DNA of 64,000 nt, taken from NCBI GenBank assembly GCA_036365455.1, contig JAWQUS010000007.1, positions 21,468,001 to 21,532,000 on the forward strand, read 5' to 3'. Positions 48,490 to 60,054 of this stretch are shown here, piece by piece. The translations under genes were made by a program, and so were the position numbers. This DNA comes from Macrosoma leucophasiata. Lineage: Eukaryota; Arthropoda; Insecta; Lepidoptera; Hedylidae. Every line of letters starts with the position of its first letter. Within the stretch, counting starts at the first letter, position 1. The notes below the pieces were generated by a model. That model did not search any database and was not told where the DNA came from. It was given only the letters and a program-made list of their open reading frames with translations.

Positions 48490-51400
48490 CTGTAAAAAAG
48501 GAATAAACAAGATTGAGAAAATTACGTAATATATTTTATAATCAAGTTTTTTGTATTCACTTTGTTACTATTTTATTGTTGTCTTACTGGTGGAAGAGCT
48601 CCAGTGACGGAGCTCGCGGGCGTACACCACGGCGGGCACCACCTCATTACCTAATATACTTGCCGCTAAATGGTAGTGTTCAGCACTATCGTGTTCCGGT
48701 CAGGTGGTAATGTACGGCTCTGTAATTTCCGACACAGAGGCATAACACCTAATGCCTCAGGAGTGGCAGCGCATCTGCATTTTGGCCTCTGGTCATTGTG
48801 TGGGTGTCTATAGGCTGCAGGCATCACTTAACATCAATGTGAACTGCACGCTTGTTTGCCACTTTTATTACATAAAAAAAAACTGGTGGTAGTTTCCGAG
48901 CTCGATATCGTAGGCACCACTGCATTACCTAATCTATCTGCCGCCAAGTGGTAATTTAATTTTCGGCACTAGTGTGTCGATGAGATGGTAATATTTGACT
49001 CCGTAACTACACACAGAGGTAAAGTATCTTAGGCCTAATCTAATCTTAATTTTTGTGACCACATTAAGGGTCATAGCTCACTACAGCCACCCGATCAGCA
49101 CCGTCTCGTTTTACGACGTACACTCGTTGTCGACGGGTGGTCCACGGGTGAACGACGCGCTGTTACTTGTGAACCACTCGCGGACAGCGCGCGGTCCACT
49201 TGGAAACAGCGCGTTGGCAATGCAAAGTCAACGCAAGACAAGGTTACAGAGTGGTCCACATGCCGTCCGAGCGTGGAGCGCGCGCGGCCCGCCCGTTGAC
49301 GGCTTGCGGTCGAAGCAATCCGGTGTCGATACGGAGCGGAGTTGATGTAATGAGCGCAGACCGCTCGAGGCAGTCAGGCACTGGTCAGATTCTAGTGAGC
49401 TATGACCCTAAACCGTTAGAACACGTACATTATTTTCGATTGGGCACCACCGCATTACCTATCTACCGCCAAATGGCAGTGTTCAGCACTATGGTGTTCT
49501 GGTTTGACGGCAATGTATGGCCCCGTAATTTCTATCACAGAGCCGATACCTCATGAGACTTCAGTGGTGGCATAACAAAATCTACATGATATTGACATTG
49601 CCGTCATAGTAATTATAATTATTATTTAATAATTAACTAGCCTTTATAATATAATATGTAATTTTTATTTCTAACGTATATTTTTCAGTATGTACACCCC
49701 TATCCATTTTCTATCACACCTTTTCCTCTACCCAAAGGTTGTCTGGTAGAAATCGCTCATATAGCGATAAGGCCGCCTATTGTACCGTGTTAAGTTCTCT
49801 TTTATGTATTTCTTTTAATGTTATGTCTGGTGTACAATAAAGTGTATTGTTGTTGTTGCCGAAATCATAGTTTATCAATTAAAATTATCAAACATACCTA
49901 AAATGTAATAAAAATAATAAATGTTATAAAATAATTAATTATTGTAAATAATTTATAAAAAAAAAAAAAAAAAAATTCATAGAAAATAAAGCTCTTTTTT
50001 CACTTATTTTCACTCTAAAAAGTGTTTTATTACATTTTAGTTAAGTTTGATAATTTTAATTGATAAACTATGATTTCGGCTGGTCATTAAAAAAAATGAA
50101 TGAAGAAAGATGTAAAAACTTAGGAAATATCGTAAATAATTGCAGCACGTCACGCGTGTTTACTAAAAAATCGTTAAAAAAAACAAAGTCGGTAAGTCCC
50201 ATATATATATAAAGGCGGGAGATTACCGAATGGAGCCTGGCTGGAATAACGGGCGAACCAAAGAGTACACTTTATTTTTAAAGAAAAATGGAAAGAAAAA
50301 TTTGACTTCAGGCGAGACTCGAACTCGCGGCCTACTGGGAATCTAGTCCAGCCGCTCTTCCAATTGAGCTACTGAAGTCCTGCCCGATTTGTCAAATCTT
50401 TCCTTCACATCTATTGCATTGCTTTATGGTAGCAGCAAATCGGGCAGGACTTCAGTAGCTCAATTGGAAGAGCGGCTGGACTAGATTCCCAGTAGGCCGC
50501 GAGTTCGAGTCTCGCCTGAAGTCAAATTTTTCTTTCCATTTTTCTTTAAAAATAAAATATATTTCACAAGCATGTGTTAATGCGAAATAATATAAAACAA
50601 AGAGTACACTATTGATACTGAGCGAACGTCACTCACTTTTTGAAGAGCGGTCGTACATTATTGTCACTCGAAAACCTATTTGTTCTGTATAGTAAGATAT
50701 TATTGTAATCTCATTATAAGTCCATGATTTAAGCGTCGTAACAATTAAATTAGGGAAAGAACTAACTAGCAGCCTTATTATTTTGTCGTGTTTCTAGAAG
50801 ACAACGCCCACGATGAAGGCGCTCGACAAAGATACGCACCACATAAAGGAAACCTCGAAACCTGACCTTACCCTTAATTTCGTCCCTGGATCACATTGTA
50901 TACATCGCCCATTTACAATCAATGTGAAAAAATATAAATTCTGTACAACACTTTCCACTGGAATTGTCAATTACCTACGCATTTATTTGTAACAAATTAA
51001 GCGTGTTCAAGAAAATGTTTATTCAGTCTAATCTAGAAATATTGCACCATCGAATTTAGGACGGAGACTTCGGCTTATTTCGGGTCTATAAAGCACTAGC
51101 TGTTGCTCGCGGCTCCGTCCGCGTGTACGTCGCTTTTTGCGTAACCTGTGGAAACTTATCAAATCATCCCATGGCATCCCACAGGAACATTTTTTCGGGA
51201 TAAAAACTATCCTATGTATTAATCCAAATTACCCTCTATGTGTGTCTAATCTCATGAAAATCGGCTCAGCAATTTTTGCGTGAAGGAGTAACAAACAAAC
51301 AAACATTCAAACATAAACATTCGCATGTATAATATTAATATGATATGATATGATTATCTCTTCCGCAACTTCACCTATTTGACGTTTGTCGACCATTTTG

Positions 51401-54400
51401 ATCAAGTTTTGCCCAATACCGGCCAACCAGTGCTTACGTAGGCAGTGTGCAGAAGAGATAACGCTCTACGAAGCCGAAACTAGCCGATTGTCTCTTTCGT
51501 AGGCCCGATGTGCAATATTTCTTGGTGGGTACTGTAATTCGAATATTGAAATAAATCTCACCTAATTTCAGCATCGTTATGCCTAGACTTTAACAGGATC
51601 TGATAATTTAGTAGTTTCCACAGCGAATCGTCCGCCGTTGCCACAGCGAACTGCGCAATACAAGGAATAAGGGACTCTGCTGCTCTAGTCCTAAGATTCA
51701 CAATCCCGCCCAAAGTGTTCTCTAGCTGATCAACCACCGGTTGCATTAGTGTTTCAAACCGGTCCTTATTCACGAAGCTCTGGCTGTCATAAAGGAATAC
51801 AATGTGCAATGTCTTGATGATGTAGTCCACGAGCATGATGCATTTGTCTTCTTCGGCGAAGTATAATTCTTCAGATTTGCTAGTGTTGCAGGCATCGAGT
51901 AAATCTGATGCATTCTTGATGAAATGGCCAGCGAAAAGCACGAATAGACCTTTGAGTTTGTCGGCTATCGCAGCGCTGAGTCTGTAATAAGATAAGAGTA
52001 ATAAAAATTGTAATAGTACCTTGTTCATATTACGATATATTTTGGTACACTATTGTTTCACCGACAAACGTTACGCAAATCTTCATTTCAAAACCAACGT
52101 TTTGTTCACTATTCATTCTACAAATATATAATTCGGCAAATGTATGATTTTGGAACTCAACGATTCGTATACTAATTATTTTGCAATCATTTGATTACGT
52201 AAATGTATAACACCACAACATTTTAAAATAGCAAAAGTCATAATAATAAATGCATCATTACAAAATACAAAAAAAGTTTGTACTGTCAGCAAAAAAAAAC
52301 TAACACCGAACGGTGCGGCGCGCCGCCCCTTTCGACCTAACCTGGTACGACCGCCTATCGACATTGCTATCGTCATTGTCATTGCTGTCAAATTTTCATG
52401 TCAATTTCTACTTTAACAAAATAAAATAAATCTAAAAAATCTAACATTATCGCTTGTTTATCACTTACGAAAGCAAGAACATCAATCAGATTATCACTAC
52501 TGCTTTTATAGGAGCTACAAATCGACATGAAAATTTGACAGCAATGACAATGACGACAGCAATTTCGATAGGCGGTCGCACCTCTGGCAAAATTAGGGAC
52601 GCTCACGGTCCGGTTCTCTATATTTAAAAAACTCATTTATAAATAATGACAAATAATTAATAGGCCAAAGATTTATGAAGTGATGAGTTATGAAATGAAT
52701 AGTTTCGTAATAATCTGTTTGCCAAGTGAAATATTTATGTAGTGATGTAGTTGTGGAAAGTTGAGATGTGAAACGAAATCGTTGCGAAATGTTGATTTTG
52801 TAATGAAGAGTTTTGAAACGTATGTCGGTAAAATGAACGGGTACCCAGATTTTAACCAAACTTATTTTTCCGAAAGGTTAAACAGAGATGTAAGAACACA
52901 TTCAGGCATATAAATATACGTACACGACGCCCATTTGCCAGTAATTTTTTATCTAATTTCATATTATCATAAGGGTATTGTGTTGTGCATATTCATATTA
53001 TCTATCAGACACATTCCCAAGCTTAATCAGCCACTGTGATATTTCTCAAATTAAAACTATTAAAATTAACCCAATGTTTCGGTGGGTTTTCAGCTTTCGT
53101 AGTTCCGGGCAGACTGCAGACGCTGAAAAGCGACCCGAAACGTCGAGTTGATTTGAAAAACCATTTTAGTTTAATATACGCGAGATAAATCCGTAAAACT
53201 AGTTTTATTGCAATGAGTGTAGCTCGCCACAACCTGAGAACACATTTTTTTTAATGTAATGGCAATCAAGCATGCAGTTCACATTGATGTTAAGTGCTGA
53301 CTGCAGCCTATAGACACCCACACAAAGACCAGTGGTCAAATTATTATATGTAAATTAAGAAGCAATATTAAACAAAAAATCCTACCTGTAGAATGTGATT
53401 GTCCTCTCTCTTTGTCCATCAATGTTTGTTCGTATGGCCCAATCGTAAATCTTGAAGTAGAAAGGTCTGAAGCTAGTCTCTGACAATTTGAGTACTAAAG
53501 AAACGAGCGCATTCACGACTTCGTCTTCCGCTGTATCAATAGTAGCGACATCTACATACTTTTCGGTAGCATCGCTTCTTAACTGGAGAGCAGATAAGAA
53601 AAACGCAGTCAAATCCTGTTGCAATGCTGTAAAATCAGCTGTTGTGACATTAGTGAAACAATCAGCCAGTACAGACATAACAGGACCAACTGCATGATAT
53701 TTCTCTTTATCTAATATCATTTGGTGCGTCTCATTCACAACAGGTATCAAGACCCTAGGAGGTATGGAGCTGGCAATCTTCTTCTTGATATTTGCAAGCT
53801 TTGATACTATAGCCGATACTTTGCTGCATTCCTGATCACAACTCTGCCATTTGGCCAACATGATTGAGTATTCATATAGGATTTTCTGTAAATATGGACT
53901 CAAGAATAGAGGCAGACTTTCCACAATCTTCGATATGGCTGTTACTGTGCTAAGCAAAACTAATTCCGGAGTATCAGACTTACGTTGCTTCTTTAGCACT
54001 TTTATGAGAGCAGGCATAAACTTCCGAAGGCTTGCTAGAGCGTGAGCTTTAAGATTCCCGCATAGTTCAGCTAAGCAAAGAACAACTGAAGCCATCACAT
54101 TACCATTTATGTCTTGATAACAAGTGTAGTCTGTCACAGATTCCAAAACCGGTTTGAATGGCTCTGGGTTTTCAGATGCCAACATTTTAGTAAGCAATTT
54201 GAGAGATAAAAGTGCTGTTTGCTGATTCATTTCGATTTCCTGCGCGGCAATTTCACTCAGATTTGTTTCTTTGACTTCAATTGTTTTAACTATGTCCAGT
54301 AATACCGGTAATAACGAAAACAGTAAGTCTTTTTCTACATCCTGAAACATTTCTGGACTGAATTGTATTTTAGAATTCAATAACTCCATAGCCTTTCTTC

Positions 54401-57400
54401 GTACTGTTTGCATTGTATGTCTTAAAAGACCTCTGATGACAGATAGGAACATTGGTGCTGATAGTAAACTATTTGTATGGTCTAACAGATCATAACTATG
54501 ATGCATCATAACACGCCAATATTTTGCAGTTTTCTCATCACTGACTTTAGATATGCTTTGGATAAATGTCAATATATTTATAATGAAAGTCTTGTAATGG
54601 CTTTCCATTAGTTTTACATCAGTTGCTTGACTGCTATGTTGAATAAATCTTGAAGATGCCAGACAAGTATTCATAAAGGTTATTATAACATACTTATAAT
54701 GCCGAAGCTGTATCGGCGTGTGTCCGTTGATACTGAAAATCTCTCCTGGATCCACGTCTGTCTCCATTGAGCCGTCATCTTTTTGCATTGGCAATGATTT
54801 TATGTATACTATAAGTTTAATTAAATTTTCTAAAACAATCTCTGAAGAAAATTCTAATAAGATACTTTGTCCAAAATCTAGTCTATTTACAGGTGATTCT
54901 TGATCTGCTAATGTTCTCTGGGTTCTTTTATCTTTCTTCTTACTATCATACTGCTTACTGTCATTGAAATGTGCAATATGAGTTTCCAGTAACAGAGCTA
55001 GGAATACCCAAAGAAACTGACTTGGTCCAAGTGTTTCAATCAACTTTTTATACAAAGGTAATCTCCTGTGTTCTGGTACATGTAAAACAACATCTGCGAA
55101 TATACGCAAAACTGGAACAACACGATTTTGAAGCATTTGCAATTCCTTTTCACTGTAATCTTCAACATTCTTGTCGAGTTTCACCAAAATCGGGATAAGT
55201 GTTTCTATGATTTTTGTAATGATTTGGAAACTGTATGCATCGTCGTGCCTAAGTACTGAAGAACCCATGAATGTGAATATCTCCATAGTGTGATGAAGAA
55301 CTTGTTCAGGTAACATATATGCAGCATGCGATAGAAGAATAAGAGCATGATGTTGAGTTTGGGGATTCTGTGTACCTCTAATGCATTGAACAACTAACTC
55401 CACATCAAATATACTTTTCAATGATTTCAATTGGTCTTCATCTCTGTCATTTACGAATTTTTTGCAGTAGTACCATAGCGATGACATAATAAGTTGTTTT
55501 GTATACTCTACGTAAGATTGCTCCTCGAATCTAAGACATTTGTTAAGTAGTGGAAATAAAAGAGACACAAAAGAGTTATCCACCGTCATTTTCTTTTTAC
55601 TCTGAACGTATTCTAGTAAAGTGACACCTAGACGCCATTCCGTTGTTTCAGCTAATTGATAGGATAACATAGATACAGCAGTCACCTTCTTTTTTTTCGG
55701 TACATTTACGACTGGATCCACGGCATTCAACATTTCCTCCAAAATAGGTTTAAAATCACTAAATTGCAGGTGAATCTTTTTCATAACCTTTGAAGCTGCA
55801 CTTGATATAGTCGGATTGTTACTAAAAGCACCAGCACACGCAATTAGATACACCAAATTTTTAGCTTTTTCTTCCGATACCTTTGCAAATACATCCTCTT
55901 CAATCTCTTTCAATATTAGCACACAAGGACTTGTGAATGAGTGATCCTCCTCCAACACACACTCTCTATATTCTCTTAGACCTGCTTCAATAGAAGCCCA
56001 AACTTCCTCTTTGGAAAAAGTAGAAACTGTTACTTCATTTATCTGACTATATATAGACTTCATTAAATTGGAGTCATATATATCAAAGGTAAACTTTTTG
56101 TTTACCTGGTTTTGTTTTAGAACTTTTTCTAAATCATTCAAAGACGGCACTAGATGTGTAAATGTGTTAGCGTTGTTGATACCAGCAAGAAGTTTTACTA
56201 AAGCACACTTAACATAAGCAGGTGTATCTGCTATCAAAATAGCTGTAAGTTTCATCAAGCAATTTTTCTTGAACAATTTTTTTGCAGGTGTTTGTGAGGA
56301 TTGTGAACTTAAAATAGTTTTTAAAACATGTAATATTTGCTCATGGTCTATTATCAATTCCTCTTTGTGGTTCAGAAGTTCCTTTAATAATTGTACATAG
56401 ATGAGGTTTTTGTCTGGTTCTTCCCTCAAAATATTGTTAATCAATTCAAATACACACTGTCTTATAGATTCAATAGGATTGTTTAAATCAAATAGAATTG
56501 TTAAAATTAAAACATCTGAATCATAGATCCATTTACAATCTTCTTGAATAGCAAGAAAGTTGGACAGCAATTTTAAACTTCTCAACTGTAATTCTGGACC
56601 AATCACATCTTTTGGATCTGTTGCATACAGTATATGTCCAAAAGCAACATTGGCTATGAATTCAAACTTTTTTTTTGGAGTTTTAAATAGTTTGGCTAGC
56701 AATATCTGGAGCAATTTAGCATAATTATCACCATAAGTTGGAATCCAACATCCAGTAATAAATATTTCATACAGCCTCTTAACAAGGACAGTTTGTGGTG
56801 TTTTACAAATATCACACCATGGTGTGGTCACATCCTTAATTTTCATGTCTTGAGTTATCCTTCGGAAAATGTATTCCATAACTTCAAACAGAATTTTGTT
56901 CTGCCTAGAATTTTTAATAAATTCTGGAATCATTTCACACGAAAAGCTAGATTCTTCTGAACCCGTTATTACAACATCATTCTCAACAGTTTCTAGCAAT
57001 AGGTTAAGTAACTCTGTTATTTGTTCAATATTTGCTTTATCTAAACAACATGATCTTAGAAGCATATAAGAACAAACTTCAACTGTGCTTCTTTTGTTAA
57101 TCTGAGTAATATCAAGAATTTCACTTAAATTTAATGATCTATCAACAAAAAATACTTTAAATACTTCTTGACTTAAAATGTTATAATCAGTTTTGTTTGT
57201 TTCATCTATTCCAGATAGCTTTTTAATTAAACCAAACTTTTGTCCCCATGGGGATGATAAAATTTGCCATGTTACTGCTGCAGTTTTTATATTTTGCGGG
57301 AAAAGATGTGGCAGCAATGCTAGTACAATTTGCTGATTTACAGGAAGAATATCCAGGGAACAGAATTTAGCTATCGCCTTTTTAGTAATAGACTTCCATT

Positions 57401-60054
57401 TTTTAGATTCTTTAGAAAGAATTGTTGAAAATGCATTGGTCAATTCTATTTCATTGAGAACTTCCAGCAGACAATCATTTGGAATATCCAAAGCTGCATC
57501 AACCACTTCAGCTTCATCATCATTAAATCTGTTGATTATAGAATCTTTCACAAAATCTAAGTTTTCAGACTTCAGAGATTGAAACTCTTTTGCAATATAA
57601 TTAACAGCTTCAACTCTTAGTTTTGGATTCACATGATTTAAATTCTCAAAGAGATAAGCATCACCAACTTTATGGGCCACTGCTGGCTTAAAACCCAATA
57701 CTTTGGACAGTTGAGATCTCCTTTTCGCTGTTATTTGATTATCAGAACTCATCTCTTTCTTGATCACCTTATCAAATTCTTCTGGATACTTTTGTTCAAC
57801 ATTCTTCAAGAACAACGAATACCATTCTAAAATTTTCACAGAGAAGTCATCTGCATCATCAATAATTTCTAAATCACTCTCATTTTCTTCAGCTTCATCA
57901 GATTTGTCACTTTTTGGTCGATATGCTTTCAGGATACATCTGTAATTTTGTAAGTAGTAAAAATTTAATAATATCCAGGAAAATTGTGATAAAATGTATG
58001 TAATTTTTATTTGGTGTACTAAATTATAAGTTCCATAGAAGAGCAGAGGCACAAAAAGGGGTTTGGATCACTACGTAGTATTTAACACTATACAATGTGT
58101 AACGGGAATAATGCACTCTCAAACACTCCAGTTAGAAAATAGAGTTATAATACATGAACTGAAATTACATTTTTTTTTATTATAGGAAGTGGTAAACTAG
58201 CATGCAGTTCACATTGATGTTAAGTGAAGACTGCAGCCTATAGACACCCACACTAAGACCAGAGGCCTAAGGTGTTATGTTGAACATTACCACCTGACCA
58301 GAACACCATACCATTTAGCGGCATGTATATTAGGTAATGCGGTGGTGTCTACGCCCGCGAGCTCAATCACTGGAGCTCTACCACCAGTAAATTAATACTC
58401 TATTTTAATATATAATAAACTAGCTGTTGCCACTACTACTACGCCTGGGGTGTTTGCATGTATGCTTGAATGCATGCATTTACCTCTGCATACCCCTTTG
58501 GGGATTACAGGAATGAAGTTACGTACGTTTATTATTTTATGACTTGACTATGGCTATATTATTAAAACCCAATGTCCATATTATAAATGTTTCATACATT
58601 TTAAAAAATATTCTATAACTCTTACAAGTAACTGCATGCTTCTTTGACACCATAATAACAAAAAGTTATGATGGTGGCAATCACACACAGTTCATGTTAA
58701 TGGTAAGAATACTGCAGCAGACATCTTCGCAAAAACCAGATTGCAAAACACAGATGCATTGCTATCTTTGAGGTCTGTTTTGCCTTTGTGATAGTTATTA
58801 CCGAGCCATACATGCCTTTAGTTATACACATATAATAATACAATAACATGATGTTTTACTTCTGTATAATTAACATAATACTCACTTTACAATCTTTTCA
58901 GGTTGTTGCTGCTTAAAATTAACTTCATCAATTAATATTTGAGGCAATTGACAGAACACTCGGAACTGCTCCATATTTCGTTGCATTATTGGCAATACAC
59001 CAGAAAAAAATGCCAGTGCAAATGCTTGAATGTTAATTTTCTTCTCAACCAATTTCTTTAGATGCAAGCAAAGAGTATTCATGATGTCCACGGAAATATT
59101 GTTCAGCAGTGACTCATTCATTTTGGTAAGATTCTGTTGGTTCGTAAATATCAAATTTATAAGCAACACCATATCATGGGACAAATCAAACTCCGTTGTG
59201 AGTATTCTGGATATAATATCAATGAGTAATTTTCGTTTGAATGTTGCCTTTGTTGACATGAACGCTAATATGACGTAAGATGAGGATTGAAAATCTATTA
59301 TCGGTGACTCCAATGCTTGCAAAAGAGTTGGCAATAAGACAGTTGTCATTGGCTCGTGAACATGTTTAGTGCTGTTCATAGCACCGATTGCAGTTGCACA
59401 GAAGAATGCATAAACTGTATTTAACTGGGTAGCTCTTTCCCCATATTCCGTAACATACAAAGATGTTGTTTTAGCTATAAATTGTAGGGTTGATATATCT
59501 GACGCACAATGATTATAAAGAACTTGCTTTGATAACGGAACACCATGTTTCTGGATCGGCCGCAGCCAACTCCATCTGCTTGAGTTAGATTTTATATTGA
59601 GTATTTGAACGAAGCGGATAAATATTTTTGTTTCATGGTATGGCAAGATGAGAGCTATAATGGCATCCTGGTTGTACTCATGTATGTGGTACCTGTTTAC
59701 AAGCCATTCCAATGCTTTGTGTGATGATTGCAGCAAAAAATATGGCGATAGCTGTAATAAGAACTTCTCAATGGTTTTATCTAAGTTGCTGTTGATCTCT
59801 TTGCTTTGCACAGCTCTTTCAAAATTCTTCGACGAAGCACTGAATAAAGTCTCTTCGTATACTCTAAAACCTTCGTATACAGCTATAAGTTCTTTCAAAC
59901 CGCTCAAACCTATTTCATAAAAGGTGTTCCTGTCTTTGAGTGCTGCTTCCTTTGGGTCGAAGAGCAGCGATGTCTTTTTCTTGTCATCTTCATAGAGAGA
60001 TGTTTGAGGAACTGATAGTTTTTTCAGTTGCTCAGCTAACGCTGTAGCTGCCAT
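48297..60054 (-). CDS. HEATR1: HEATR1 / UTP10 (BP28) nucleolar HEAT-repeat protein, four exons
   Basis: Homologue of human HEATR1 and yeast Utp10, a giant HEAT-repeat scaffold of the U3 snoRNP/t-UTP complex needed for pre-rRNA transcription and 18S processing in the nucleolus (family knowledge). Coding exons on the minus strand are 60054-58886, 57939-53386, 51981-51562 and 48489-48297. Joined, they give 2111 residues, close to the 2144 of human HEATR1, with stop TGA at 48299-48297. All three introns (946, 1404 and 3072 bp) are phase 2, with GT donors and TTACAG acceptors. The start ATG lies in a good context (ACCATGG). The N-terminal UTP10-type segment lies at about 225-330 and the BP28CT-type segment at about 1800-1950 (KLSETSFRPFYFKIYDWA). 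The end reads FLAELLEDGDQKIES..LEQILGE. No frameshift seen; apparently functional. UTRs and poly(A) signal not located. Confidence 0.96.
48586..48882 (+). repeat. S1 retroposon, full length, in HEATR1 intron 3
   Basis: ACTGGTGGAAGAGCTCCAGT to TTTTATTACAT with nine A residues. It carries a short GGCGGGCACCACC-type insertion near 48625. Antisense to HEATR1. Confidence 0.88.
48882..49050 (+). repeat. S1 retroposon, diverged, directly after the previous copy
   Basis: Starts ACTGGTGGTAGTTTCCGAGC in the tail of the preceding copy; keeps CACCACTGCATTACCTAATC and TCGGCACTAGTGTG; lacks its 3' end. Confidence 0.7.
49051..49440. other. GC-rich unassigned intronic block
   Basis: Repeated words such as GTGGTCCAC, GCGCGC and CGGTC give it an internally symmetric look, but I recognise no family. 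Confidence 0.3.
49443..49590 (+). repeat. S1 retroposon fragment
   Basis: GCACCACCGCATTACCTATC, GTTCAGCACTATGGTGTTC and CAATGTATGGCCCCGTAATT. Confidence 0.65.
49730..49857 (+). repeat. LINE 3' tail with (GTT)n
   Basis: GATAAGGCCGCCTATTGTAC and GTCTGGTGTACAATAAAGTG form a 3' end common in lepidopteran LINEs; ends in GTTGTTGTT. Confidence 0.5.
49858..50080. mobile_element. MITE-like foldback with about 54-bp arms, HEATR1 intron 3
   Basis: The left arm begins GCCGAAATCATAGTTTATCA and the right arm is its reverse complement ending TGATAAACTATGATTTCGGC, with one small indel. The 110-bp interior is AT-rich with a 20-base A-run. Target duplication not visible. Confidence 0.7.
50305..50378 (-). ncRNA. 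tRNA-like block, palindrome left
   Basis: The acceptor stem ACTTCAG/CTGAAGT pairs perfectly over 7 bp. D and T arms intact; anticodon stem with one mismatch. Confidence 0.7.
50449..50522 (+). ncRNA. tRNA-like block, palindrome right
   Basis: Exact reverse image of the block at 50305-50378. Confidence 0.7.
50611..51094. other. unassigned intronic stretch
   Basis: No repeat recognised. Confidence 0.25.
51095..51350 (+). repeat. ACTAGCTGTTGCTCGCGGC lepidopteran repeat
   Basis: Head ACTAGCTGTTGCTCGCGGCT, body with GGGATAAAAACTATCCTATG and ATCTCATGAAAATCGGCTCA, (CAAA)n and tail GCATGTATAATATTAATATG. The most complete copy of this family in the window. Confidence 0.6.
51562..51981 (-). CDS. HEATR1: HEATR1 coding exon 3
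   Basis: 420 bp. Starts with the base completing Arg, then LSAAIADKLKGLFVLFAGHF, a conserved UTP10 C-terminal segment; ends HNDAEI before donor GTGAGA. Confidence 0.93.
52349..52580. mobile_element. MITE-like element with about 55-bp inverted arms, HEATR1 intron 2
   Basis: The left arm begins CGACCGCCTATCGACATTGC and the right arm, reversed, begins GCGACCGCCTATCGAAATTG. Both continue through GTCATTGTCATTGCTGTC and AAATTTTCATGTC. Non-coding interior of about 120 bp. Target duplication not resolved. Confidence 0.7.
53040..53228 (+). repeat. Penelope-like 3' region, HEATR1 intron 2
   Basis: GCTGAAAAGCGACCCGAAAC, GTCGAGTTG and ATATACGCGAGATAAATCCG match the 3' part of the element at 28040-28240 in opposite orientation. 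Confidence 0.5.
53244..53343 (-). repeat. S1 retroposon, 3' end only
   Basis: T-run, AATCAAGCATGCAGTTCACA, then GACTGCAGCCTATAGACACC; 5'-truncated after 100 bp. Confidence 0.75.
53386..57939 (-). CDS. HEATR1: HEATR1 coding exon 2
   Basis: A single 4554-bp exon coding the bulk of the HEAT solenoid. The acceptor is TTACAG before TGTATCC (with one A completing the split Lys codon). An acidic insert EEN-ESDLEIIDDADD follows soon after the junction. It ends ..FYR-split before donor GTAGGA. Confidence 0.94.
58170..58392 (-). repeat. S1 retroposon with internal deletion, HEATR1 intron 1
   Basis: From the T-run to CTCTACCACCAGT; about 60 bp around CATCTGCATTTTGACC and the GGAAATTACAGGG region are missing. 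Confidence 0.8.
58440..58530 (+). repeat. interspersed repeat fragment (CTCTGCATACCCC type)
   Basis: GTTTGCATGTATGCTTGAAT and TACCTCTGCATACCCCTTTG, GGGGATTACAGGAATGAAG. Confidence 0.45.
58629..58812 (-). repeat. diverged S1 copy and opposed scrap
   Basis: A 23-bp plus-strand tail word (AACTGCATGCTTCTTTGACAC) is followed by a minus-strand copy with GATGGTGGCAATCACACAC and CAGATGCATTGCTATCTTTG. Old. Confidence 0.5.
58886..60054 (-). CDS. HEATR1: HEATR1 coding exon 1
   Basis: Residues 1-389 plus two bases of codon 390. It ends GTAAA before donor GTGAGT. It carries the conserved ALEWLVNRYHIHEYNQDAII and LPYHETKIFIRFVQIL segments and the start of the HEAT array. Confidence 0.94.

Larger units (their letters stand above)
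50272..50597. mobile_element. palindromic S2 dimer with perfect 13-bp target duplication, HEATR1 intron 3
   Basis: The flanks CAAAGAGTACACT at 50259-50271 and 50598-50610 are identical. Inside are two opposed S2 copies whose tRNA-like blocks (50305-50378 minus, 50449-50522 plus) are mirror images around about 50430. The right copy ends in the S2 tail AATGCGAAATAATATAAAA; the left copy stops within the TTTAAAG segment. The whole palindrome entered as one insertion. Confidence 0.85.

Noticed and set aside
49055..49556. Frames of 96 and 118 codons in HEATR1 intron 3 as an alternative exon
   Set aside because: They run opposite to HEATR1 and extend into S1 sequence; no domain.
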